DNA of 64,000 nt from Platanthera guangdongensis (taxonomy: Eukaryota; Streptophyta; Magnoliopsida; Asparagales; Orchidaceae). Made by a program: the position numbers and the translations under genes. Below are positions 11,496 through 21,547 of the stretch, in pieces (position 1 is the stretch's first letter; the number at the start of each line of letters is the position of its first letter). The DNA is taken from NCBI GenBank assembly GCA_039583875.1, contig CM077160.1, positions 112,301,314 to 112,365,313 on the forward strand. The letters run 5' to 3'. Below the pieces are notes generated by a model. The model searched no databases and was not told the origin of the DNA. It worked only from the letters and a program-made list of their open reading frames with translations.

Positions 11496-12831
11496 TTACA
11501 GTACTAGTTTTTCTTTTAATTTTATATTTTCAGAAAACAAATCATCATATTCAATTAGTTTATCTCTGAGAAGTTTGATTTCCTTCTCAGACTTAATTAG
11601 GTCATTGCATGGCAACTTAAATTCAGTTTTAAAAAGTTCTGAAGTAAAATCGAATGAGGATATTACCTGATCCTCTTCTGACTCAGAATTCTCAGCCTCT
11701 AATTCTTCAGCTTCTGATGGATTGCTTGATGCATTGATAGCCATCAAACAAATCTCTCTGTCTTTAGCCTCTTCTTCATCTTCACTGGAGCTGGAAGATG
11801 AAGACTCTACTTCAGACTCACTCCAAGTCTCAGCAACAGTCTTTTTTTTTCTTCTATACTTGCTGGAAGAAGGCTTGTTGTAGTGCTTTTTGGAGTCTTG
11901 TCTTTCCTTTTATCTTTCTTTTGCTTCTCTGGACACTTAGATATAATGTGTCGAAGCTTCCTGCAACCAAAGCACACAATTTCCTTTGTGAGAGGTTTAT
12001 CATACTTTGGTTTGTGTTCATTTCTTGAACACATTCTCCTGAAGTCCTTCTTGGTCATCTTGTAGAATCTTTTGGCCAGAAGATTCATTAATTCTTCATT
12101 TGCTGGCAGTGCTTCTGATTCTTCAGGTGTCTTAAATGCAATATTTTGCTCCTTCCTTCCTGAGATAGAAGTCTTCTGTTCAGCTGCTTCTCTAGTCTTG
12201 ATAAGCTGCTCATAAGACTTGAGCTTGGCTAGCAAAGACTCAGTAGAAATTTCATTTAGTATTCTGGCCTCCTTGATTGGTCAGATCCTAGAATCTCATG
12301 TGCTTGGGAAGCATATAAGGATCTTATCATTGATCTCAGTCAGTGATATGTTCTTGTCCAGGTTCTTCAACTCATTGATGATCAAGCTGAGTCTGTTGCA
12401 CATATCAGCAACTGACTCTGACTCTTCCTTTTTGAAGTTCTCATATTGTGAGATGAGAAGGGATCTTCTATCTTTCCTCTCATCAGCAGATCTTGCTATC
12501 ATTTGGTTGAGAGAATCTTAATGGCCTCTGCTCATGTGCATTCAGCTACCTTTTGAAATATATCATCAGACATGATTTGAGCTAAGATGTTCATAACTTT
12601 AGCGTCTGCTATCTTCAACTTTTTTTGAGCTTCTGTCCACTCAGGTGGTGGAACTACTGAGCTACTTGTTGATGTTGTTGCAGAAGGAGTAGGGGGGCCT
12701 GTCAAAACAGAATTATAGATATCTTCATCAATTGAATTCATATATAATATGATCCTTGTCTTCCAAAGTGCAAACTTGTTCAGATTGCACACTAGAGGTC
12801 TGGTGCTTGAGTATTCTTTATTTTGTTTCAT
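11496..12831 (-). pseudogene. gag of element S
   Basis: The minus-strand start is the ATG at 12829-12831 (MKQNKEYSSTRP); an in-frame GTG upstream is ignored. The N-terminal part has the UBN2/copia-gag look (FALWKTRIILYM, WTEAQKKLKIADAKVMNILA). The middle contains SLLISQYENFKKEESESVAD, and 11807-12235 ends with a zinc knuckle CFGCRKLRHIISKC (C-x2-C-x4-H-x4-C, intact). An acidic, coiled-coil-prone segment follows (11496-11747). Several frameshifts and stops break it. The primer-binding site is about 80 bp upstream. Confidence 0.85.
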
Positions 12832-12911
12832 GATTGAAAAAGACACTAGAAAAAATGAGATTTACCAAAGATCTTTTGGTTCAGGTGTTAGTCTGTGAAA
12901 CCAAACAATTT

Positions 12912-12925
12912 GGCTCTGATACCAA
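12912..12925 (-). other. Primer-binding site of S
   Basis: The minus strand reads TTGGTATCAGAGCC shortly after the LTR end. This is an exact copia initiator-Met tRNA complement. Confidence 0.9.
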
Positions 12926-12926
12926 T

Positions 12927-13785
12927 TGAAAGTGAGGGAAAGATCTGACTTAACTCTAGCAGGGGGGTCAATAGAGTATTTAAAAAACTTTGATTACTTT
13001 TTATAGCGGAATTAAAATAAGTGATATCTATATGTATAAAGAGAAATAAAAACAAAAGACAATCACAGCACACAGAAATAAACAATAGAGCAATTCAGAC
13101 GACACAAAGAATTTATAGTGGTTCCCCAAAACTTGGGTACATCCACTCTTCTACCACTCTGGTAGGAATCCACTACAGGTTTTTGATCAGGTGTTCTGCC
13201 ACCAGAATATCTATTTTCTAAGGGAGATATAACAACTCTTTGAGCTTTTGGCCAGGTGCACAAAAACCAAAACAAGTCTTTTGATCAGGAAACTTGACAA
13301 CCAAAACTAATAACTTTTGAAGGGAGTTAAGAAAACCCTTCGTACAGTGGTGAAAAGAAAGTAAAAGATGATGTCTTCTCTGTCAACAGTCAGAGAGAAG
13401 ACTAGTGGATTTGCTGTTGTCAAAGCTCCCCATAAGATGTAGAAGAGTTCAGGAGAATGAGAGCTTTGCACAGGGTGTACGCCTTCAGATGGTGAATGAT
13501 CTTCAGGAAATTGTTAGACTGATGAAGATTTGTTGTCTCTTGAAATTCCTGAAGCAAAATTGAAGAAGTACTGAGAATGTGTGAAGGCTGTATTCTTCTA
13601 CAATTTTCTGTACTGTATCTGTATATCACCCTTGTTGTTGAAGATAAAGAAGAAACCTTATATATCCTTTTCAAAAATTAAGCTTTTGAATTTTTGAATC
13701 TTATTCTTGATTTACTGCCAAAATCATGGGAGTTGAACGGCTAGAAAAAACCATTAATTAGTTACCATAACTGTCTCAGTAAATA
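12927..13785 (-). repeat. 5' LTR of S, proximal part
   Basis: The primer-side portion of the 5' LTR of S ends in CA on the minus strand at 12927. It is interrupted at 13785 by the TR-GAG insertion and continues at 19209. The joined LTR is about 1.6 kb. 13781-13785 (AAATA) is one half of the target-site duplication of the inserted element. Confidence 0.88.
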
Positions 13786-13964
13786 TGTACAACCCCGTAT
13801 TCGCGAAGAGTGGTCCCCAAATAGGACGGACGCGTTTTTAAGTTTTTTGGAGACTTTGCACTCTCGGTGGACTATTTTGGCTCTGGCTTGGAAACATACT
13901 AGTATGGGGGAAAAATTCTACCTCCCCCCCGGTGGCCCCTTCTTTGAGGCAGGTGCAGCGGATT

Positions 13965-14500
13965 GGCAAGGGCGAGACCGGCCCGGGGCCGGGTCTCGCC
14001 CGCCCCGCGGGCAGGTGGGGGGCGAGACCGGCCCGGGGCCGGGTCTCGCCCGCCCCGCGGGCTGGTGGGGGCGAGACCGGCCCGGGGCCGGGTCTCGCCC
14101 GCCCCGCGGGCAGGTGGGGGCGAGACCGGCCCGGGGCCGGGTCTCGCCCGCCCCGCGGGCGGGTGGGGGGCGAGACCGGCCCGGGGCCGGGTCTCGCCCG
14201 CCCCGCGGGCTGGTGGGGGCGAGACCGGCCCGGGGCCGGGTCTCGCCCGCCCCGCGGGCAGGTGGGGGGCGAGACAGGCCCGGGGCCGGGTCTCGCCCGC
14301 CCCGCGGGCTGGTGGGGGCGAGACCGGCCCGGGGCCGGGTCTCGCCCGCCCCGCGGGCAGGTGGGGGGCGAGACAGGCTCGGGGCCGGGTCTCGCCCGCC
14401 CCGCGGGCTGGTGGGGGCGAGACCGGCCCGGGGACGGGTCTCGCCCGCCCCGCGGGCTGGTGGGGGCGAGACCGGCCCGGGGCCGGGTCTCGTCCGCCCT
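13965..14500. repeat. GC-rich ~50-bp tandem repeat in the 5' LTR
   Basis: Eleven units of 48-51 bp. Each carries GAGACC and GGTCTC as inverted arms around a GGCCCGGGGCC core, followed by CGCCCGCCCCGCGGGC. Each unit could fold as a hairpin. The repeat opens long frames on both strands (Arg/Pro/Gly-rich), which I treat as artefacts. Confidence 0.93.
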
Positions 14501-14677
14501 GCGGTTTGGCATGTGGGCTCTCCCCATCCTTGGCCCCCTTTGGGCCTTGTCGTTACCGTTTTTGCCCCCGGGATGTTTTTACCTCTTTGCCCCCCGGCGT
14601 GGCGATTTCCTATTGGCCCAAGGCTTATTTGCCTTGGGGGCGTTTCAGACATTATGGGTCATGTGCTTGGGAAAAAC

Positions 14678-14687
14678 TATAAATAGA
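14678..14687 (+). promoter_or_regulatory. TATA box of the TR-GAG 5' LTR
   Basis: CTATAAATAG lies about 180 bp after the GC-rich array and about 290 bp before the LTR end, a usual place for an LTR promoter. The 3' LTR repeats it at 18908-18917. Confidence 0.75.
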
Positions 14688-14977
14688 CCCCCTTGGGTGC
14701 CTTTGGAGAGGATCTTTTTTGGCTTCCTCCTCCCTTAGTTCCTCCTTGGTAGGGTAGAGAGGCTCCTCCAAGGCACCCTAGCTCGAGCATTGGCTAGGGA
14801 GGGGAAGAGCTCGGGTAGCCTTCCGGGTATGAGGTGCGACCTCCGCGCTAGAGCCGAGGGTCTGTTCCTAGTTTCCCAAGTCTTCGGTCCGTGACGTTCT
14901 CTTGAGTGTAGTAGGTGTGAGGTCACCCCTTTCAAGGGACACCGAACTCCACAGAGACCAAGTTTTTGGTTTCAACA

Positions 14978-14995
14978 TTTTGGTGCGGTGAGCGT
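14978..14995 (+). other. Probable primer-binding site of the TR-GAG element
   Basis: TTTTGGTGCGGTGAGCG follows the LTR end directly. The TTTGGTGC start is typical of Ty3/gypsy primer sites. I did not identify the tRNA. Confidence 0.55.
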
Positions 14996-15032
14996 GGAGA
15001 GTGACCAGCACAGAAGATCTCGGGAGAGAGTC

Positions 15033-16493
15033 ATGACTGGAGGTGAGGGAGGTAGTGATGATCTCGGCGAGCTCCCTAGCTCAGGACCTTTTGTGGGGAG
15101 GCAAGAGTTCATGGCCTCCATCCAAGGCATCATGGAGATGCTGCGAAGCATTGCTCCTCGGGGTGGGAGCTCCACCCCGACCCCCCAGGAGCTAGCTCCC
15201 CCCCTCGGCGAGTCGACTCCCAGGGGTCTACGCGAGATGACCCCAGCGGGGGGAGAGGGAAGCGCACCAGGAAGAAGGCCAGGAAAGGAGAGAATGGGAG
15301 ATGGGGTCGAGCGAGACCTCACCGGCCGGGAGCTGTTCTCCAGCCCGGCGAGCGCCAACCTCCCAGGCGAGCAGGTGGCGCGAGTGGAGGTGGCGAGACC
15401 ACCCCTTAGGGGGTCACCCTTCAGCGAGCTGATCATCTCAGCTCCCGTTCCCGAGGGGTTCAGAGAGCCAGACATGGCTTACTATACGGGGAAGGATGAC
15501 CCCGTTCAGCACCTGCAGTGGTTCGAGGATGCCGTCTCCATCAGACCGATGACGGACGCCTTCAAGTGTCGCCTTTTTGCGATCACGTTGAAGGAGAAGG
15601 CAAGGGACTGGTTCCATCAACTCCCTCCAAGGTCAATCTATGGGTTCGAGTACTTGAGCCGGAGCTTCCAGCTTTGCTTCTCCACCTCCAAGAAGCGGAA
15701 GAGGAGCCCCGAGTCCATCTTCCTGATAAGGCAGGGGGCCGAGGAGTCGCTGGCCCGCTACGTAGACAGATTCCAAGAGGAGATCTTGGAGGTCCAGGAG
15801 ATGCCAGGGTATGCTCTCCAGATGGCCTTCACCGTTGGGCTGAATGAGGGCTTCTTCAAGATGAGCTTGACCGGGAAGGCCCCCCTTTCCTTCGAGGAGC
15901 TGATGGAAAGGGCGGCAGTGGAGATTGTCATGGAGGCAGCCAACCCGGCATTTGTCAAGAGGTTGGAAAAGTTGACGGAGGTAGAGTCAAGGGAGCAGGG
16001 TGGCTCAAGGCATCAGGAAGGAAGAAGGAGAGAGGAGCAGAGAGCTCAGGGGTTCCAAGGACAGGAGGGTCCGGAACCAGGCTGGAGGCAGCAGGGAGGA
16101 CCTGCTCAAGGTCCGGGAAGAGCTCTCATCCAAGGAGGGGGGAACTATCATGGGGGCCAAGGGAGGTATAACTTCCAGAGACAAGCCCCTAGGCAACTCC
16201 TACCCCCACCACAGCAAGCGATGGAAATTGGTCGAAGGGAGAGGAGGAACCGAACGGGAAGGAGAAGAGTCAGAGTAGAGTTACCCTACTGTGAGTTCCA
16301 CCAGGAGGAAGGCCACGCAACATCTACTTGTCCCGAATTTCTGGAGTTGAGAAGGACAAGAGCTCCAGCACCGCAACCTCATCAGCCTCAACAAGCGCAA
16401 GACCCGGTGCGGATTGAGGAAGTCCGACCCGAGGCAGCAGAGGAGAGATGTGAGGACAGGGTTGATGTGGGCACCCGGGGAAGGATCGGATGA
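15033..16493 (+). CDS. Gag protein of the TR-GAG element (Ty3/gypsy type)
   Basis: An uninterrupted 486-residue frame from ATG (MTGGEGGSDD) to TGA; an in-frame GTG lies upstream at 14988. Residues about 145-300 form a retrotransposon gag domain (YYTGKDDPVQHLQWFEDA, ARDWFHQLPPRSI, EESLARYVDRFQEE), the capsid-like core of Tat/Ogre-lineage gypsy Gag. A basic Gln/Gly/Arg-rich linker follows, then a zinc-knuckle variant CEFHQEEGHATSTC (residues about 420-433, C-x2-H-x4-H-x4-C). The protein would assemble particles and bind RNA. No pol follows, so packaging enzymes would have to come from another gypsy element. This is the only undamaged long element ORF in the window. Confidence 0.92.
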   Translation: MTGGEGGSDDLGELPSSGPFVGRQEFMASIQGIMEMLRSIAPRGGSSTPTPQELAPPLGESTPRGLREMTPAGGEGSAPGRRPGKERMGDGVERDLTGRELFSSPASANLPGEQVARVEVARPPLRGSPFSELIISAPVPEGFREPDMAYYTGKDDPVQHLQWFEDAVSIRPMTDAFKCRLFAITLKEKARDWFHQLPPRSIYGFEYLSRSFQLCFSTSKKRKRSPESIFLIRQGAEESLARYVDRFQEEILEVQEMPGYALQMAFTVGLNEGFFKMSLTGKAPLSFEELMERAAVEIVMEAANPAFVKRLEKLTEVESREQGGSRHQEGRRREEQRAQGFQGQEGPEPGWRQQGGPAQGPGRALIQGGGNYHGGQGRYNFQRQAPRQLLPPPQQAMEIGRRERRNRTGRRRVRVELPYCEFHQEEGHATSTCPEFLELRRTRAPAPQPHQPQQAQDPVRIEEVRPEAAEERCEDRVDVGTRGRIG

Positions 16494-16600
16494 TTCACGG
16501 GGGAAGAGGGAGGTAAGAGAGAAGTGAATCATCTCTTTGTAATGAACTTAGCTTGCGTTGTATCAGCCATGATTAATGATAGAAACCACCGAAAATATTT

Positions 16601-17686
16601 ATGATCCATGAAAGGTCTCACCTCGAGATGGATTCCGCTGCCAGGCTCTCACCTAGCTGGCAGGGCAGGTTGATCTCTCGGAGGGTGGGAAGGTCTCACC
16701 TCGAGATGGATTCCGCTGCCAGGCTCTCACCTAGCTGGCAGGGCAGGTTGATCTCTAGGAGGGTGGGAAGGTCTCACCTCGAGATGGATTCCGCTGTCAG
16801 GCTCTCACCTAGCTGGCAGGGCAGGTTGATCTCTCGGAGGGTGGAAAGGTCTCACCTCGAGATGGATTCCGCTGCCAGGCTCTCACCTAGCTGGCAGGGC
16901 AGGTTGATCTCTCGGAGGGTGGGAAGGTCTCACCTCGAGATGGATTCCGCTGCCAGGCTCTCACCTAGCTGGCAGGGCAGGTTGATCTCTCGGAGGGTGG
17001 GAAGGTCTCACCTCGAGATGGATTCCGCTGCCAGGCTCTCACCTAGCTGGCAGGGCAGGTTGATCTCTCGGAGGGTGGGAAGGTCTCACCTCGAGATGGA
17101 TTCCGCTGCCAGGCTCTCACCTAGCTGGCAGGGCAGGTTGATCTCTCGGAGGGTGGGAAGGTCTCACCTCGAGATGGATTCCGCTGCCAGGCTCTCACCT
17201 AGCTGGCAGGGCAGGTTGATCTCTCGGAGGGTGGGAAGGTCTCACCTCGAGATGGATTCCGCTGCCAGGCTCTCACCTAGCTGGCAGGGCAGGTTGATCT
17301 CTCGGAGGGTGGGAAGGTCTCACCTCGAGATGGATTCCGCTGTCAGGCTCTCACCTAGCTGGCAGGGCAGGTTGATCTCTCGGAGGGTGGGAAGGTCTCA
17401 CCTCGAGATGGATTCCGCTGTCAGGCTCTCACCTAGCTGGCAGGGCAGGTTGATCTCTCGGAGGGTGGGAAGGTCTCACCTCGAGATGGATTCCGCTGTC
17501 AGGCTCTCACCTAGCTGGCAGGGCAGGTTGATCTCTCGGAGGGTGGGAAGGTCTCACCTCGAGATGGATTCCGCTGTCAGGCTCTCACCTAGCTGGCAGG
17601 GCAGGTTGATCTCTCAGAGGGTGGGAAGGTCTCACCTCGAGATGGATTCCGTTGTCAGGCTCTCACTAGCTGGCGGGGCAGGTTGA
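16601..17686 (+). repeat. 78-bp tandem array, in frame (26-residue repeat)
   Basis: About 13 near-identical 78-bp units. Each unit contains GGTCTCACCTCGAGATGG and CTAGCTGGCAGGGCAGGTTG. Because 78 is a multiple of three and no stop arises, an ATG frame of 361 codons runs through it with a 26-residue period (starting GRSHLEMDSA, with SPSWQGRLI in the middle). Whether it is translated is unknown; it may be a 3' untranslated minisatellite. Units differ by few bases, mainly Ala/Val at one position, pointing to recent expansion or gene conversion. Confidence 0.9.
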
Positions 17687-17950
17687 TCTCTTGTGGAGGC
17701 TAAGTCCTTTAGCTCCGAGATGGATTCCGTTGTCAGGCTCTTACTAGCTGGCGGGGCAGGTTGATCTCTCGTGGAGGCTAAGTCCTTTAGCTCCGAGATG
17801 GATTCCGCTGTCAGGCTCTCACTAGCTGGCTTGGCATGTTGACTACTCGGGGAGGTTGAGTGTTTCCTCCCCGAGGCCGTCTCGTCACTCAGGCTCTCAT
17901 TAGCTGGCTTGACAGGTTGACCCCTCCGTAGTCGCGCGCAAAAAGTACAC
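17687..17950 (+). repeat. Degenerate extension of the 78-bp array
   Basis: Three or four diverged units carry GAGATGGATTCCG and GCTCTCACTAGCTGGC with a new spacer AGTCCTTTAGCTC. Indels break the reading frame. They look like the older founders of the array. Confidence 0.8.
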
Positions 17951-18000
17951 TCCGCGAATACGTGGGGTTGGACGTTTCTTTCCGAGCTTGTGCCAACCTC

Positions 18001-18013
18001 GAAAAGAGCGGGG
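18001..18013 (+). other. Polypurine tract of the TR-GAG element
   Basis: GAAAAGAGCGGGG lies just before the 3' LTR start TGTACAACC. Confidence 0.7.
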
Positions 18014-18194
18014 ATTGTGTACAACCCCGTATTCGCGAAGAGTGGGCCCCAAATAGGACGGACGCGTTTTTAAGCTTTTTGGAGACTTTGCACTCTCGGT
18101 GGACTATTTTGTCTCTGGCTTGGAAACATACTAGTATGGGGGAAAAATTCTACCTCCCCCCCGGTGGCCCCTTCTTTGAGGCAGGTGCAGCGGA

Positions 18195-18730
18195 TTGGCA
18201 GGGGCGAGACCGGCCCGGGGCCGGGTCTCGCCCGCCCCGCGGGCAGGTGGGGGGCGAGACCGGCCCGGGGCCGGGTCTCGCCCGCCCCGCGGGCTGGTGG
18301 GGGCGAGACCGGCCCGGGGCCGGGTCTCGCCCGCCCCGCGGGCAGGTGGGGGCGAGACCGGCCCGGGGCCGGGTCTCGCCCGCCCCGCGGGCGGGTGGGG
18401 GGCGAGACCGGCCCGGGGCCGGGTCTCGCCCGCCCCGCGGGCTGGTGGGGGCGAGACCGGCCCGGGGCCGGGTCTCGCCCGCCCCGCGGGCAGGTGGGGG
18501 CGAGACAGGTCCGGGGCCGGGTCTCGCCCGCCCCGCGGGCTGGTGGGGGCGAGACCGGCCCGGGGCCGGGTCTCGCCCGCCCCGCGGGCAGGTGGGGGCG
18601 AGACAGGCCCGGGGCCGGGTCTCGCCCGCCCCGCGGGCTGGTGGAGGCGAGACCGGCCCGGGGCCGGGTCTCGCCCGCCCCGCGGGCTGGTGGGGGCGAG
18701 ACCGGCCCGGGGCCGGGTCTCGTCCGCCCT
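18195..18730. repeat. GC-rich ~50-bp tandem repeat in the 3' LTR
   Basis: Eleven units of the same GAGACC/GGTCTC hairpin repeat as in the 5' LTR. Unit number is the same but the variant units (GAGACAGG) fall at slightly different places. Confidence 0.92.
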
Positions 18731-18907
18731 GCGGTTTGGCATGTGGGCTCTCCCCATCCTTGGCCCCCTTTGGTCCTTGTCGTTACCGTTTTTGCCCCCG
18801 GGATGTTTTTACCTCTTTGCCCCCCGGCGTGGCGGTTTCCTATTGGCCCAAGGCTTATTTGCCTTGGGGGCGTTTCAGACATTATGGGTCATGTGCTTGG
18901 GAAAAAC

Positions 18908-18917
18908 TATAAATAGA
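18908..18917 (+). promoter_or_regulatory. TATA box of the TR-GAG 3' LTR
   Basis: CTATAAATAG in the same context as 14678-14687. It could drive transcription rightward into flanking S LTR sequence. Confidence 0.65.
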
Positions 18918-19208
18918 CCCCCTTGGGTGCCTTTGGAGAGGATCTTTTTTGGCTTCCTCCTCCCTTAGTTCCTCCTTGGTAGGGTAGAGAGGGCTCCTCC
19001 AAGGCACCCTAGCTCGAGCATTGGCTAGGGAGGGGAAGAGCTCGGGTAGCCTTCCGGGTGTGAGGTGGGACCTCCGCGCTAGAGCCGAGGGTCTGTTCCT
19101 AGTTTCCCAAGTCTTCGGTCCGTGACGTTCTCTTGAGTGTAGTAGGTGTGAGGTCACCCCTTTCAAGGGACCCTGAACTCCACAGAGACCAAGTTTTTGG
19201 TTTCAACA

Positions 19209-19966
19209 AAATAAGTCAATTACTCTGTGAATACTATAATTAATACTGCCTTGGAATGGATATATTCTTGAGAATATGTAGCATTAATTATCAGAATATT
19301 ATAGGCATATAATAATAAATTTGAAACCAAATTGCCTTGGAAAATACTGGAAAACTATATGGAAAATAGTCGAACAGAATCTGTCATAGAATAGTCGAAC
19401 TCAACATATTTCGTCGACCTGAGATCCAATATCGTCGAGCTGAATAAGGCAGACAAGCAGTATAAAAATCATTGAACGGAGCCTCTCTTTCGTCGAGCTG
19501 AGCTCCAAGATCTCTGAACAGAAAATTCACTTTCCAATCTGAGCTCCAAAATCGTCGAACTGAGATAGTCATATCGTCGAGCTGAACTCCTGGGAAGAGA
19601 TAAAAGTTCGTCGATCTCAGCTAAGATTTCGTCGAACTTAGCTCAAGGAAGTAGTCTGAGTTCGTCGATCTCAGCAAGGATTTCGTGGAACGCAGCTCAG
19701 AGAAAGAACTGAGTTCGTCGATCTCCGATCGACGAAAGTCGAGCTTAGTTCAGCAATCTTCGAACGATTTTTCTGCTATAAGAAAACTGCATTTCTCTGA
19801 AGATCTTCTGTCTCTATGTCTTCTGAAGGTTGATCCAACCAACTAAGTTTGTTGACCTGTCCTAGACCTAGAAAAAGACTTATGACCCTAGAGTATACAT
19901 GCGGGTCATCAGAGAAAACCTAATAGTGAACCTAGCCAAAATCCTAAATGAGGTGGGGTTCCAACA
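19209..19966 (-). repeat. 5' LTR of S, distal part
   Basis: Continues the S LTR after the TR-GAG insertion (AAATA then AGTCAATTAC, as at about 3497). It ends at 19966 with TGTTGG on the minus strand. It contains the TCGTCGA-rich block (19385-19760). E sequence begins at 19967. Confidence 0.9.
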
Positions 19967-20520
19967 AGTTGCCATCTCCTTCTGCTCGCATTACGGGGAT
20001 GACGGGCGGCCTCCAAGCCATCGTCGGCTGCTGAGAGGAATGTTGTCGTCGTCCCTCCATGACGCAGCCCGTCTGTTCTTCCGCATAGTCCGCTCTAGAG
20101 AGTTTCTCTGAAATCTGCTCTCCAGCGCCTCCTCCGAGGTCTTCTCTTGCACCAGATCTTCTGCTCGTCTGCCTGGGCCACCTCCTGTGTCGTCAGTGAC
20201 TCTCGTTCTCGTTTGTTGCATCGACGTCATCTCCTCTGTTGCGTGTCGTCGTCATTTTCGTTCAGATCTGTTGATTTCGCTGTTGTCTTGGATCCTTGTT
20301 GCCGCTAATCGTTGTTGTTGTTCTTCGTTGTCCCTTCTCTAGTGAAACTGCCGCTCCTATGTGGTTGTTGTTGTTGTGGTTTTTATCTGTTGCCCCTCTC
20401 GTGGCTTATATATGTTGAATCAGTGTTATTGTTGCTAATCGCTCCTTTTGCGTGTCATCTCCCTCGTTAATATGGGTGATTCTGATTCTTCGGTTCCTCT
20501 CCGGGTGTGATCCAGCCTCA
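19967..20520 (+). other. 5' leader of copia element E (interrupted by S)
   Basis: Pyrimidine-rich leader with GTTGTTGTTG-like runs. A small ATG start MGDSDSSVPLRV occurs at 20472, out of frame with the gag that follows. The 5' LTR and primer-binding site of E are not in the window; they should lie left of the S insertion. Confidence 0.6.
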
Positions 20521-21547
20521 GATGAGTGACCCTCAGCGGCCTCATGGTCACTCCAGCTCTTTGAAGATTACCACGGTTCCCTTGGACGATGCAAATTATC
20601 TTGAATGCTCTCGAGCAGCCCAACATGTCATCCGTAGCCAACAGATGTTTGGGTATATCGATGGGACGATTAAGGAGCACCCCGTGACGGATCCCTCCTA
20701 GAAGCATTAGGATTCTGACAACTCTCTAGTTGTTTTATGGCTCCTGCATTTGATGTCTCCTAAGGTCTATCGGAGCTATATGTTGATGGACACGGCTTTC
20801 AAGATCTGGACTCGTGCTCACGAAACATTCTCTCAGATTGGCAGCTCCGCCCAAGTTTATGAGCTCACTCGCCGCATTTTGGAGTTGCGGCAAGGATCGA
20901 TGAATATTTCATCATTCTTCTCAGAGTTTGAACGTTTTTATTAAGAGTTAGACTACTTTGTGCATTTCACTCCAGCATATACTGTTGATGACGTCCGGTT
21001 AAAGTAAAAGGAGGACCGCTTCTGTCTTCATGTCTTCTTATTGGAATTAAATATGGAATTCGATATGGTTCGGACACATGTTCTCCACCGCCCCCCTCTT
21101 CCCTCTCTTCGGGAAGCGTTCAGTATGATTTTGGGTGATGAAGACCGCCGCAAGTCTCTCAGTGTTATGGTTCCTCCTGATCGTTCTGCCCTGACTAGTA
21201 TTGGTTGTGGTCTTATTCCTACTCCTAGATCTTATGTGTCTACCTGTGATTACTGTGGTCGACGAGAACACTCTCGGGATGCATGTTTCAAACTTCATCC
21301 GCATCTTGCTCCATCTGGATGTGGGTGTGGTCGTGGTCGTGGTCGTGGACCAGGCCGTGGGGGCCATCGACACAGTTGCTACTGTTCTTATGATATTTCT
21401 TACACTACTGATGTTTATGATGAGTCTCAGTCTTCTGCTTCCTCCTCTCTTACAGCACAGGAATTGGATGATTTTCGTCGCCTGCTTCACTCTCAGCCCG
21501 ATCTGGTCACCGGAGGCTCTACTTCTCGTCATCATTGTTATGTCTAG
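20521..21547 (+). pseudogene. gag of copia element E
   Basis: One frame with nonsense codons at 20699-20701 and shortly after, at 20942, and near 21007. Readable parts: SSLKITTVPLDDANYLE (copia gag start), YRSYMLMDTAFKIWTRAHETF, VYELTRRILELRQGSMNISS, and a complete zinc knuckle CDYCGRREHSRDAC (C-x2-C-x4-H-x4-C) before a Gly/Arg-rich tract. The first stops sit where Trp would be expected, consistent with G-to-A changes. Same family as D (54.6-55.5 kb). Confidence 0.88.

Larger units (their letters stand above)
13786..14977 (+). repeat. 5' LTR of the TR-GAG element
   Basis: Begins TGTACAACC and ends TTTCAACA. It contains an eleven-copy GC-rich array (13965-14500), a promoter with TATA box, and a transcribed-looking downstream part. 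It matches the 3' LTR base for base apart from scattered substitutions and small indels. Confidence 0.95.
13786..19208 (+). mobile_element. TR-GAG type gag-only LTR retrotransposon
   Basis: Complete element: 5' LTR 13786-14977, internal 14978-18017, 3' LTR 18018-19208, flanked by the 5-bp duplication AAATA (13781-13785 and 19209-19213). The LTRs are 1192 and 1191 bp and differ at only about a dozen places by eye, so the insertion is recent. The internal region holds one gag ORF and a 78-bp tandem array. There is no protease, reverse transcriptase, RNase H or integrase in any frame. This matches the known plant class of non-autonomous terminal-repeat elements with a GAG domain. It disrupts the 5' LTR of S. 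Confidence 0.93.
18018..19208 (+). repeat. 3' LTR of the TR-GAG element
   Basis: The near-identical partner of 13786-14977. It carries the same GC-rich array (18195-18730, eleven units) and TATA box (18908-18917), and ends TTTCAACA followed by AAATA. Confidence 0.95.

Noticed and set aside
12912..12925. tRNA-like sequence
   Set aside because: It is only the short primer-binding site; no cloverleaf is present. I found no tRNA or rRNA gene in the window.
13838..14738. Six long overlapping ORFs on both strands (up to 279 codons)
   Set aside because: They come from the GC-rich ~50-bp repeat, have Gly/Pro/Arg periodicity in every frame, and repeat in the other LTR. No protein family fits.
16601..17686. 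CRISPR-like direct repeats
   Set aside because: Units are contiguous with no unique spacers, and the locus is inside a plant LTR element.
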